Positions 34,747 through 43,404 of a stretch of DNA of 64,000 nt are shown in pieces. This DNA is from Promethearchaeota archaeon (GTDB taxonomy: Archaea; Asgardarchaeota; Lokiarchaeia; Sigynarchaeales; SOKP01): contig JAGXOB010000004.1 in the NCBI GenBank assembly GCA_019894735.1, positions 1 to 64,000 of the forward strand, given 5' to 3'. Each line of letters opens with the position of its first letter. The first letter of the stretch is position 1. A program made the position numbers and the translations under genes. Below the pieces are notes generated by a model. The model saw nothing but the letters and a program-made list of their open reading frames with translations, searched no databases and was not told the origin of the DNA.

Positions 34747-37656
34747 TTGACCTTTATAACTCTAGACCCGAAAAAAGTTGAAGATTTGATTTTAAGTGGT
34801 AGCTACGAAAAAGCAGCTGGTGAATTATTTGGAATTATTGAACAACCAGCCAATTCTGATAAAGAACTAATTTATGATACTTTAACATTATTAAACAAAA
34901 TCTGTGATAAATCTCCAGCAATTTCATTAAGAACGGTTAAAAATTTAGCCAATACGATTAATGATCTTAACTCCTGGGTTAGACTAGTGTCCTTGGAAAT
35001 TCTTTATCAAGTAACAATGTATCGTCCGAATTTACTGATTGATCTAATGCACGAGATTAGATTAAGACTATTCGATCAAGAATCCTCTATTAGACGTCTA
35101 GCTGTAAAGATTATGGGAAATCTAATTCTCTCATTGCACATCGATAAAGAGGAATTACAAAACATAATCGAAGAATTTACAGAGAAATTGATGGATAACG
35201 ACTGGAAAGTTAAGCTTCAAGTAATTAAAACGCTTAAAAAAATCTTGAATCAAGATTATACCAAAATTAAGGAATATGAACCATTATTGTCCATCGTAAT
35301 AGTAAATTTAAGAGATGAAGACGACGATGTAGCAAGATCAGCAGCAGAGCTCCTAAAAATCATTGGTACCTATTTTCTATCAAAAGAAAAAATCGCTTAT
35401 GTTCTATTAAATCTTCTTTATAATGAAAAATCGAGGGTTAAAGAGCTTATAATTTGGTTATTCGGAGAAATCGGAAAAGAGGGGAGTCCTGAAATCATTC
35501 CAATTATTCCAAAATTGATAGATCTTCTAAAAGAGAATAATTATCGAATCCAACTCCGCGTTATTGATTCTCTCGTAACTATTGCAGAGAATAATTTTGA
35601 TCAAATTTGGGCAAACCTAATTACTGCCCTATATACGGGTGACTCTGAATTCAGAAACATCGTTATTAATGCTCTATATCATCTATGTCAAAGTAATATT
35701 ATGGAAATTTTCAATTATATCTTTGAAGAATTTGAAAACCCATCAGAAAATGTCAGAGACGGAGTCGCACTCGTCTTTAAACGACTTTACGAAGAGTATC
35801 AGGTAGAAATTGAGAATGAGATCACAAAGATTTTATATATACTAGAATCTAAATATTGGCGCGAAAGAAAAAAAACTATAATTCTCCTAAGAAACATTTG
35901 CTTTATATTAGAGAGCAAAAAAGTTGCAGTCTGGATTTTTATTGAATTGGAGAAAAATTTGAGAATTGAAAATGATCCAGATGTCAGTGAAGAAATCATC
36001 TATACTATAAAGAATATTAAAGCAAATTTTCAAGATATTGATGAAATCATTCAGGATGTCAACGAAGATCTAAGTATATTTCTTAAAAAAATCCAAGAAT
36101 TCCAAAAAATACCTGCTCAATTTCGAGAAAAAATGAATTTATACATAAAAGAATTCAAATTTCATCAAACTGAAATAGAACTAGATAAGATTTATCGAAA
36201 AATACTAAATAAAATAAAGAAATTCAATAAAAGATTAAATAAGTTCGAGTACAAACGGTTAGCTTTTAATTTGATAGAGGATTGGGAAGAAACTAAAATC
36301 ACGATAATGGACGAACTCAGCATTATTAAGGCGTTCATTTCAGAAGTGTTTGAAGAGAAGAAGGAAGAATTCACTTTAAATTTAAAATCAAAAATTAAGC
36401 TTTTAGAAGATCGTATTAGTATATTGAAAGCTCAGTATGAAGATATACAGGAATATAATTTTCTTGGTCATTTAGATGATTTAATAATAGATAAAGTTGA
36501 GGACAAAGAACTTGAGGAGAAATTCACCCAAATTACGCAATTAAGAAACTATATGTTTAAACTGGATGATGATATTCGTGAAGTGTTAGTAACAAATGTA
36601 GAATTTAACGAGGTTTTTAAAACACTTCTAAGTAAATGGGTTGGGTTCAAAATTGAACTTCAGGAATTTCTAAGCGATTTAGACAGGAAAATAAAATCTA
36701 CAAAAGACAGATTAGTGAACGAAATTCAACGCTCTGACGGTACTGATGATACTCAGAAATTAAATCTACTGTCTTCAATATTATTTCAGGGTCATATTCA
36801 ATCAATTATTACACAAGGACTAGAAGGTCTTAAAAGATTTAACGATAATTTAGATAATCTGAAATCAAAATTAGAGACATTACTAAAGAAAAGCGAGTTC
36901 TCAGATGCTAGAAAGCTTATAGAGATGAACACTAATCAAATTCAAAATTACATTGAAGATTATGAAAATCAAATTGACAACCTCATTGGAAAAGTAACTG
37001 AAGACAACGATGTGTTTAATCTTTTTGCGAGACCGTCAGTTACAAAATTTGTATCATTTAAGGAGGTTCTGATCAATAAGCTAAAGGTATTCAACCAGAA
37101 AAGTAACGACGAGCTTATTTTGAGTCAAATCAAGTATTATCTTGATGTCATCAACCCTATTAAATTAGAAAGTCTCGCTTCGTATATTGACATGGATATT
37201 AACCTTTTGAAAGAAAGAGTTGTAAATTTCGTAAATAAGAATAAACTCAGTGCACGAATTATAAAAGATGAACTCTATTCTCCTAAAAGAGAAGATATTA
37301 TTGAACCAAGGGATATTTTATTTTTCAAAAACATAAAAACTATCGGAAATAAGTTGTATTTCAACTTTAAACTAAACAATCCAACAAATCTACTATTTTC
37401 AGATTTACAGATCTCTCTCAAAATTCCGGAATACCTAACCTTTATTCCTAACGAAAGTTTTCCTAAATATCTCTATCTTAAAGAATTAAAGCCGGGAAAT
37501 GTGTTTAAATTTAACTATGTTTTAAAACTAAAACATAATATTGAAAAAAATCTATCCGATCCTTCTGTTGACGAAGTAAACCTTAACATTTACTATAAGG
37601 ATCCCTTCGACATGACTCGTAAAATAACAAAGAAGATTTCCCTGCTTTTACCATAA
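34747..37656 (+). CDS. HEAT-repeat, coiled-coil and beta-sandwich protein with adaptin-like layout
   Basis: At 969 residues this is the largest protein in the window. Residues 25-400 are HEAT/Armadillo repeats (for example LRDEDDDVARSAAELLKIIG and IEEFTEKLMDNDWKVKLQV). Residues 440-800 are long helices and coiled coil. About 835-885 looks like a winged-helix or PCI-type end (YIDMDINLLKERVVNFVNKN). The last 80 residues are a beta sandwich (FNFKLNNPTNLLFSDLQISL). The order HEAT trunk, hinge, ear-like sandwich recalls adaptor and coat subunits. That similarity is architectural only. The start is TTG 34747, and it stands alone. Confidence 0.65.
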   Translation: MTFITLDPKKVEDLILSGSYEKAAGELFGIIEQPANSDKELIYDTLTLLNKICDKSPAISLRTVKNLANTINDLNSWVRLVSLEILYQVTMYRPNLLIDLMHEIRLRLFDQESSIRRLAVKIMGNLILSLHIDKEELQNIIEEFTEKLMDNDWKVKLQVIKTLKKILNQDYTKIKEYEPLLSIVIVNLRDEDDDVARSAAELLKIIGTYFLSKEKIAYVLLNLLYNEKSRVKELIIWLFGEIGKEGSPEIIPIIPKLIDLLKENNYRIQLRVIDSLVTIAENNFDQIWANLITALYTGDSEFRNIVINALYHLCQSNIMEIFNYIFEEFENPSENVRDGVALVFKRLYEEYQVEIENEITKILYILESKYWRERKKTIILLRNICFILESKKVAVWIFIELEKNLRIENDPDVSEEIIYTIKNIKANFQDIDEIIQDVNEDLSIFLKKIQEFQKIPAQFREKMNLYIKEFKFHQTEIELDKIYRKILNKIKKFNKRLNKFEYKRLAFNLIEDWEETKITIMDELSIIKAFISEVFEEKKEEFTLNLKSKIKLLEDRISILKAQYEDIQEYNFLGHLDDLIIDKVEDKELEEKFTQITQLRNYMFKLDDDIREVLVTNVEFNEVFKTLLSKWVGFKIELQEFLSDLDRKIKSTKDRLVNEIQRSDGTDDTQKLNLLSSILFQGHIQSIITQGLEGLKRFNDNLDNLKSKLETLLKKSEFSDARKLIEMNTNQIQNYIEDYENQIDNLIGKVTEDNDVFNLFARPSVTKFVSFKEVLINKLKVFNQKSNDELILSQIKYYLDVINPIKLESLASYIDMDINLLKERVVNFVNKNKLSARIIKDELYSPKREDIIEPRDILFFKNIKTIGNKLYFNFKLNNPTNLLFSDLQISLKIPEYLTFIPNESFPKYLYLKELKPGNVFKFNYVLKLKHNIEKNLSDPSVDEVNLNIYYKDPFDMTRKITKKISLLLP

Positions 37657-37706
37657 TATTTTATTCAATTTTTTGTCATAGTCAATAACAAAAAACGCTT
37701 ATTTAT

Positions 37707-37730
37707 CGAAAAAATAAATAATTTAAAACG
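37707..37730 (+). promoter_or_regulatory. Possible promoter of the first selD gene
   Basis: CGAAAAAATAAATAATTTAAAACG contains a BRE-like purine stretch and two overlapping TATA-like cores. Transcription would start near 37750, giving a leader of about 55 bases before ATG 37810. The assignment is weaker than for the second selD gene. Confidence 0.35.
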
Positions 37731-37809
37731 AAAATATTAATATTACCTTTGAATCTTTAAATTTACAATTAACTAAGGAAATAAAAAATAGATATAATTC
37801 GTGAGGTGA

Positions 37810-38847
37810 ATGTTACCAGAAGAAGAGAGTTATCGACTAACGCTCCAAACGAAATTATTCGGATGAAACTGTAAACTCGATTCCAAAAAATTAGACACGC
37901 TTTTGGCTAATGCTGGGTTGAAGGGGGATATCGAAGATGCTGCCATAATACCGGTTCCAAACACTGACATGGTAATAGTAAAAAACATTGACATCTTTAC
38001 ACCAATTATCGATGAACCAGAAATAATGGGCGAAATAGCCGCAGCTAATGTAACTAACGATGTTTTCGCGTTAAATGTCCCAGAAATCTCAGGCATGCTT
38101 GTATTTCTCGGGATGAAAAAAAACATGCCTATGCATGTCGCAGAAGGAATATTGTTAGGTATTAGAAACTTTATCGAAAATAAAATTGATTCGAAAGTAC
38201 TTGGAGGTCATACGATCTACTCAGAATGGCCTCTTATTGGCGGGGAAGCTTCTGGATTTCTCCATAAAGACAAAGTAATTAAAAAGAACGACGTGAAAGA
38301 GGGGGATGTCTTAATAGTGACCAAACCTGTTGGAAATCAAGCTATCATGGCTGCTTACCGATTACAGAAAAATAACCCTGACCTCTTGAAGGCTTTTTCT
38401 AAAGAAGATATTGATGAATCAATAGATTTAGCCATAGAATATATGACTATGCCGCTTCAAAGCGTTGTAAAAGCTATCCATTCTTATGAAGATATGTCTT
38501 TCGTGCATTCAATGACAGATGTTTCTGGATTTGGATTAGCTGGGCATTTGAAGGAGATGCTTCAAAATTCAGATCTATCCGCGATTATCAAGAAGGTTCC
38601 TATATTTAAACTTACAAAGGAACTAGCGAATGAATTTGGATACAAATTTGACGAATGTGAAATGCCTGAAACCGCGGGTGGAATGCTACTTTCTGTGGAT
38701 CGTGACCATGCTGCAGAGTTCTCAGAACGACTCAAGAACGAGTTTCACGTGTCTAATTGGATAATCGGAGAAATCGATAACATAAATAAACCCAGACATG
38801 TTCGCGTTTCAAAAAATGTCGAATATGTCGAAATAACTGAAATATAA
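37810..38847 (+). CDS. selD: Selenophosphate synthetase, selenocysteine-containing (copy 1)
   Basis: This 345-residue protein reads through an in-frame TGA at 37864-37866 (codon 19). The context is F-G-U-N-C-K, equivalent to the GCGCK active site of E. coli SelD (Cys17, Cys19, Lys20), so the TGA replaces the catalytic cysteine. Downstream blocks are standard: IEDAAIIPV, TNDVFALN, VLGGHTIYSEWPLIGGEASG, VTKPVGNQA, MTDVSGFGLAGHLKEM and PETAGGML. SelD uses ATP and selenide to make selenophosphate for Sec-tRNA. The ATG at 37810 follows a GAGGTGA ribosome-binding site that is repeated before the second copy. A SECIS element begins at the base after the stop codon. Confidence 0.93.
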
Positions 38848-38918
38848 CGATGTTAATGATGTAGACTAAAACACTATAAGTGAATGTCTATTGAAAATCC
38901 CGTTGCTCAACGGCATCG
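38848..38918 (+). promoter_or_regulatory. SECIS element of selD copy 1
   Basis: Closing stem: CGATG (38848-38852) pairs with CATCG (38914-38918). Core: ATGA at 38856-38859 lies opposite GA at 38893-38894, a kink-turn with sheared G-A pairs. Upper stem: GTAGAC (38861-38866) pairs with GTCTAT (38886-38891). The apical part has four unpaired A bases (38868-38871) and a CACT/AGTG mini-hairpin. On the 3' side an extra hairpin, CCGTT-GCTC-AACGG (38900-38913), makes a three-way junction. Archaeal SECIS elements sit in the 3' UTR and direct UGA decoding as selenocysteine. Confidence 0.85.
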
Positions 38919-39229
38919 AAGATTGAAACCCTATTTTTCTATATTATTATTTTGTATTTTTTGTTTTATGCAAATTTTTTCGTTTCCACTCTTTTAAGTA
39001 CCAATTCATGAAGTTATTTGTAACTCCTAAAGAATTTTTTTTTTGATTTTGGAAATCATCTATTTTTTTCTGCTTTTCACGGAAAGTAAACATATAACGA
39101 GATTGACTAAGATTTACTTAGTTAAACTCAAAATCAAACCGCATTTATAAAGTGATGTAGCACAAGAATACTACATTTCAACCTAAGTTGTCGATCTTAA
39201 TACTTATCGAAAATAATAATAAATATAAT
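38919..39229. other. Intergenic region between the two selD genes
   Basis: About 310 bases hold no gene I can support. The left end is T-rich (near 38931-38965) and would end transcription of the first selD. A weak palindromic stretch lies at 39036-39090. The right end leads into a clear promoter. So the two selD genes seem to be separate transcription units. Confidence 0.5.
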
Positions 39230-39246
39230 CGAAAATTTAAATAAAC
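39230..39246 (+). promoter_or_regulatory. BRE/TATA promoter of the second selD gene
   Basis: CGAAAATTTAAATAAAC is a near-consensus archaeal BRE plus TATA box. Transcription would start near 39270, about 40 bases before ATG 39312. The match is closer to consensus than that of copy 1, suggesting independent control. Confidence 0.6.
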
Positions 39247-39311
39247 ATTAATTCATATCAAAATCCTAGTAGAATTAAATAAAAACGAATTCCCCAAAAA
39301 GTGTGAGGTGA

Positions 39312-40343
39312 ATGACAGAAGAAAAAAAGGAATATCGATTGACAAAGCAAGTTAAAATCTACGGATGATCATGTAAACTCGGTGCAAACCAATTAGACGA
39401 ATTACTGGAGAAAACTGGGTTAGGAGGATTCATTGAAGATGCTGCTATTGTACCCGTCCCTAATTCTGACATGGTTCTAGTAAAGAATATAGATATTTTT
39501 ACTCCACTTATAGATGAACCAGAAATTATGGGCGAAATCGCTGCGTGTAATGTAACAAATGATGTTTTTGCTATGAATGTCCCAGAAATTTCAGGAATGC
39601 TCGTATTTCTCGCTATCAATAAGAACACTCCAATGTATATAGCAGAAGGAATCCTTAAGGGAATTAAAAACTTTATGGAACAAAAAATTAATTCCAAAAT
39701 AGTAGGAGGGCACACGATATATAGCGCATGGCCCCTTATTGGTGGAGAAGCGTCTGGTTTTGTAAATAAAAACAATCTAATCCGGAAGCAAGGAGTGAAA
39801 AAAGGCGATAAGTTAATCTTAACAAAACCTATCGGACTACAAGCAATTATGGCTGCGTATAGGTTACAGAAAGATTCTCCTGAAATGTTAGAAGAATTCT
39901 CCTCTAATGAGATAAACAAATCAATACAATTAGCTATTAAACTGATGACTACCTCCAATCAAGGAGTAGTAAAAACCATTTACTCATACAAAGATTTCTC
40001 GTTTATTCACACCATGACTGATGTGACGGGCTTCGGATTGGCTGGTCATTTGAAAGAAATGCTACAAAACTCTGCGTTATCGGCCGTTATTGATATCATT
40101 CCTTCAATAAAACACTCAAAAATCCTTTCTGAAGAATATGGATACCCCTTGAACGAAGGCCTGTGTTCTGAAACGGCGGGGGGCATGCTTATTGCTCTCG
40201 ACTCGAGTAAGGTAGAAGACTTTTCCAACGCGCTCCTTAGTCAAGGCATTTCTAATTGGGTTGTAGGGTCTATAGATAGGAAAAAACCTGAACTTGTTAG
40301 AATATCGAAAGAAGTAAAGTATCTTGAAATAGATAAAGTATAA
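39312..40343 (+). CDS. selD: Selenophosphate synthetase, selenocysteine-containing (copy 2)
   Basis: This 343-residue second SelD also has an in-frame TGA as codon 19 (39366-39368), in Y-G-U-S-C-K. Sec, Cys and Lys keep the same spacing as in copy 1. Other blocks include FIEDAAIVPVPNSDMVLV, IVGGHTIYSAWPLIGGEASG, MTDVTGFGLAGHLKEM and SETAGGML. The two copies are clearly paralogous along the whole length but have diverged at many positions, so the duplication is not recent. The ribosome-binding context (GAGGTGAATG) is the same as in copy 1, and a matching SECIS follows the stop without any gap. Confidence 0.93.
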
Positions 40344-40413
40344 TGACGTCAATGAAATAAGTTAAAACACGGAAGTGGGGACTTATTGAGAAACCCGTTG
40401 CTCAACGGCGTCA
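40344..40413 (+). promoter_or_regulatory. SECIS element of selD copy 2
   Basis: Closing stem: TGACG (40344-40348) pairs with CGTCA (40409-40413). Core: ATGA (40352-40355) lies opposite GA (40388-40389). Upper stem: AATAAGT (40356-40362) pairs perfectly with ACTTATT (40381-40387). Four unpaired A bases (40364-40367) precede a CAC/GTG mini-hairpin with a GGAA loop. The extra hairpin CCGTT-GCTC-AACGG (40395-40408) is identical in sequence to that of copy 1, although the stems around it differ by compensating changes. Confidence 0.87.
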
Positions 40414-40636
40414 ATTTTCACAATTAACTGATGAAAGGGAAATCATAATTCAAATCATGAAGATAATTAAATTCTAAAACTTACAGTTTTGTAAAAACTC
40501 ATATAGTTTCTTTTGTTCTATTTTACCCATTCTTATTTAAAGGAAATAATTATCGCAGAATGGAGTTTTTATAATCCTTGAGCTTATCAATTACAAATTA
40601 AACTCCTTTTAATTCATTCCTCCAACTAACTATGAA

Positions 40637-40652
40637 GGAAAAATTTAAATTA
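40637..40652 (+). promoter_or_regulatory. BRE/TATA promoter of the solute-binding protein gene
   Basis: GGAAAAATTTAAATTA fits the archaeal BRE/TATA pattern and lies about 55 bases before ATG 40705, leaving a leader of roughly 30 bases. The rest of the 290-base gap back to the SECIS shows nothing else clear. Confidence 0.5.
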
Positions 40653-40704
40653 ATACACGATAGATTAATGATTAAACCATTAAGATAAACACAACTGAAA
40701 ATAA

Positions 40705-42411
40705 ATGGATAGGAAAAATTCAGTAATAAAGATCCTAATATCTTTATTAATACTTTCGGGAATTAGCAATATTATCCTTTATTTTGTAGTTAACTATCAA
40801 GAACCTATTCCATATTGCCCATGTGGATATAATTTTGTCATGGCTACCAGTGCTGGGCCCCGTACACTAGAACCTGTCGATTCATGGGACAGTGCGTCTA
40901 ACGATGTATTAGAACAAGTAGTCGAAACATTATTTTCCTATGATTTTCATGATGTAAATTTACCTCGAACCAATCATCTCGCATATTCCTATTGGTGGAA
41001 AGACAATGTAACTCTTCAAATACGATTAAGAGAGGGCATTTTATTTCATGATGGCACTCCGTTTGACGCTGATGTCGCGAAATGGAATTTGGACAGGCTT
41101 CAATATCTTACAAATTGTTCAGGAACCAATAAAGGTGAAGTAGCTCATACACAGTCCCTATGGATGCTACCTGACGGAAGAACTCCAATAATGAAAGAAA
41201 TCACTACAATGGGTGAATACAATATCACTATTACTCTTAATAACCCATATGGGCCGTTATTAAATACTCTAGCTTACATAAATGCGGGGATGATTTCTCC
41301 TACTAGCCATAGAGATTATTCCACTAATTTTATTGATCTTTCTGCAAGTAAACTAATAGGCACTGGACCATTCAAATATGGACGATTCATTCCTAATGTT
41401 GAAGTAAGGTTGGAACGATGGGATCATTATTGGAGGGCACCTGCTAAATTTGAAATTGTAATTTTTGCGATTTATAGTGATGCAAATACAGCCCATAATG
41501 CTTTTTTAAGTTATAGTATAGATGCTAATCCTATGGCTTCATATCAACAAATAGCCCAATATGAGGTAGATCCTAAACTTACAGTGAAGAGATTTTCGGA
41601 TGATACTGGCAAACTAAGTTTAGTATATCAATATTTAGGATTTAACAATAAGAATTATAACGTTACCTTAAGAAAGGCGATGTCCTACGCAATAAATTAC
41701 ACCTATGTAATTGAAGAACTTCGCTATGGAAATGCCTTTCGAGCAAAATCGCCAATATCACCTGGATTCGGTCATAGATATAATGAATCCTTAAAAGGAG
41801 TTGAATATAATCTCACAAAAGCACGGGAAATTATGATCTCAATGGGTTTTGGTAATGTAAGTTGGACAGATGCCCAATGGATCTCAGTTGCAGAAGGATA
41901 TTCCCCTTTTTTAACCATAGAATACACATATCACATTGGAAACACTTTCAGAAGTGAATTAGGGGTCGCAATTACAGAATGGTTTAAGTTAATTGGTATC
42001 GCTGTCGTAGATGATGGTTATGATTGGACAATATTCGTGACTGGGGGTGTCTCTTATGATGGTATGTTCTGTTTAGGATGGGGGTTAGATTATCTCGATT
42101 GCTTTAATATGCTTGAACCGCTATTTAATCCCACATCTGGCTCAAATATCTGCCAAGTGAATGATTCCCAATTAAACTCATTAATGGCTCTAGCATTAGA
42201 GACCACAGATGATGTTGTTCGAAATATTATCTACAAGGATATTCAGTCCTATATCTCTGAAGTCGGATTTTTCCACGCACCTCTTTATCATCCCAAAATC
42301 GTATCAGTACATATGGCTAATATCTATGGTGTGCCGTATAATGCAATGGGAGCTCTTAGATTCTATCCTATGTATCGCGGACTTTTCTCACCTTTTAATC
42401 CTTTGGCCTAG
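40705..42411 (+). CDS. Extracellular solute-binding protein, family 5 (oligopeptide type)
   Basis: This 568-residue protein has an N-terminal hydrophobic signal/anchor (residues 8-29, ILISLLILSGISNIILYFVV). The mature part has the family-5 fold: GPRTLEPVDSWDSASNDVLEQ, LQIRLREGILFHDGTPFDADV, LIGTGPFKYGRF, and VTLRKAMSYAINYTYV. Such proteins bind peptides, nickel or sugars outside the cell and hand them to an ABC permease. No permease or ATPase genes are adjacent, so its transporter is elsewhere. There is no lipobox cysteine, so the N-terminal helix probably anchors it. Confidence 0.85.
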   Translation: MDRKNSVIKILISLLILSGISNIILYFVVNYQEPIPYCPCGYNFVMATSAGPRTLEPVDSWDSASNDVLEQVVETLFSYDFHDVNLPRTNHLAYSYWWKDNVTLQIRLREGILFHDGTPFDADVAKWNLDRLQYLTNCSGTNKGEVAHTQSLWMLPDGRTPIMKEITTMGEYNITITLNNPYGPLLNTLAYINAGMISPTSHRDYSTNFIDLSASKLIGTGPFKYGRFIPNVEVRLERWDHYWRAPAKFEIVIFAIYSDANTAHNAFLSYSIDANPMASYQQIAQYEVDPKLTVKRFSDDTGKLSLVYQYLGFNNKNYNVTLRKAMSYAINYTYVIEELRYGNAFRAKSPISPGFGHRYNESLKGVEYNLTKAREIMISMGFGNVSWTDAQWISVAEGYSPFLTIEYTYHIGNTFRSELGVAITEWFKLIGIAVVDDGYDWTIFVTGGVSYDGMFCLGWGLDYLDCFNMLEPLFNPTSGSNICQVNDSQLNSLMALALETTDDVVRNIIYKDIQSYISEVGFFHAPLYHPKIVSVHMANIYGVPYNAMGALRFYPMYRGLFSPFNPLA

Positions 42412-42589
42412 ATTTTTTTAATATTTCTTAAATGGGAAGACATCTTTGGTAGGAATTTTCTTTGAAATAAGACGGACGCTAAATTTACCTTTAAAAATTA
42501 ATTTTGTTGGAAGAAAATTTATAGTAAATTGAACTTAAGTTTATATTTCCTCGTTTTCTTCTTATACAAAAAGAAGAGAGGTTAAGATT

Positions 42590-42943
42590 ATGGATAAGGA
42601 GAAAAATTATTATAAAATTCTTGAAGTCGAAAAAGACGCTTCTGAAGAAGAAATTAAACTGGCTTATCGGAGATTAGCGAAAAAGTATCATCCTGACCTT
42701 AACAAAACTGATCCCAGAGCTAAAGATAAATTTATAGAACTACACGACGCCTACGATACACTGAGTGATCCTCAAAAAAGAAAAATTTATGACCAAATAG
42801 GCTACAATCCCAGAAACATTGATTTTAGTGATATGATTTGGAGAAATAATTCCTCACGATTTAGAGAAATTTTAAGACAAATATACGGAAATTACAATAG
42901 AACCCCATATTACAAACCTCCTCCTGAAGGAATGTACACTTAG
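42590..42943 (+). CDS. J-domain protein
   Basis: This 117-residue protein begins with a full J domain (residues 6-70: [25 protein letters not shown], then HPD at 34-36). It ends with a short unstructured tail. The zinc-binding and client domains of DnaJ are absent, so it is a minimal J protein that would stimulate an Hsp70 on a particular target. A GAGAGG ribosome-binding site precedes the ATG. Confidence 0.85.
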   Translation: MDKEKNYYKILEVEKDASEEEIKLAYRRLAKKYHPDLNKTDPRAKDKFIELHDAYDTLSDPQKRKIYDQIGYNPRNIDFSDMIWRNNSSRFREILRQIYGNYNRTPYYKPPPEGMYT

Positions 42944-42971
42944 TATTTAATTAATATTATGAGTTAAGTTC

Positions 42972-43202
42972 TTATTTTTTATTCAGGATTTCTGCATACA
43001 AGGCATCCCAATCTTTAGGGGGGATAATTTCGTTTTCCTTTTTACGGAGTTGAATCGCATCTGTTGGGCAAGTAGGTACACATGCTCCACATCCGATGCA
43101 ATTATCCCGACTTACTGTAGAGATATCATCAACGAGAGTTAGTGCATTCATTTGGCAGCGATCTATACAAGTTCCACAACCAGTACAAGTTTCAGAATTC
43201 AC
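42972..43202 (-). CDS. Truncated 2x[4Fe-4S] ferredoxin-type protein
   Basis: The 76-residue product holds two CxxCxxCxxxC clusters (CTGCGTCIDRC and CIGCGACVPTC) and the tail PPKDWDALYAEIL. That tail is typical of longer (about 350-residue) archaeal and bacterial iron-sulfur proteins that have a cysteine-rich N-terminal domain. The frame stays open upstream of the GTG start at 43202 and reads LPKPTEFLKSNYYTDV, which also fits the longer family. It then meets TGA codons with no start. So it is either a 5'-truncated remnant or a shortened ferredoxin using a weak start. Confidence 0.6.
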   Translation of the reverse strand: MNSETCTGCGTCIDRCQMNALTLVDDISTVSRDNCIGCGACVPTCPTDAIQLRKKENEIIPPKDWDALYAEILNKK

Positions 43203-43404
43203 ATCAGTGTAATAATTAGATTTGAGAAATTCCGTTGGTTTTGGTAATCCTCTTCAAAAAGATATGTACTTTCATAAAGCGAATGAGAAAATTGATGGAT
43301 TAAGAAAAATAAGGAAAGATTTAAAAAATTAGAAATTTTAGAACTATTTTTAAAAAAATAAATAATTTTGAATAATTTATCAAGGATCAAAATATCCTTT
43401 AATT

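Noticed and set aside
38910..38930. GATTGAAAC after the first SECIS, a sequence common at the ends of archaeal CRISPR repeats
   Set aside because: It occurs once, with no repeat-spacer periodicity and no cas genes. It is simply the base of and the sequence after the SECIS.
39359..39958. A 199-codon open frame on the minus strand opposite the second selD
   Set aside because: It mirrors the coding frame of selD, as does a shorter one opposite the first copy. No promoter, ribosome-binding site or family similarity supports it.
40425..40460. CTGATGA near 40428 as a C/D-box RNA
   Set aside because: There is only one box. No matching D or D' box lies at the required spacing.
43203..43265. In-frame TGA codons upstream of the truncated ferredoxin as selenocysteine
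   Set aside because: There is no SECIS-like structure after the gene. The surrounding residues do not match a Sec site of the family, and two TGA codons occur close together.
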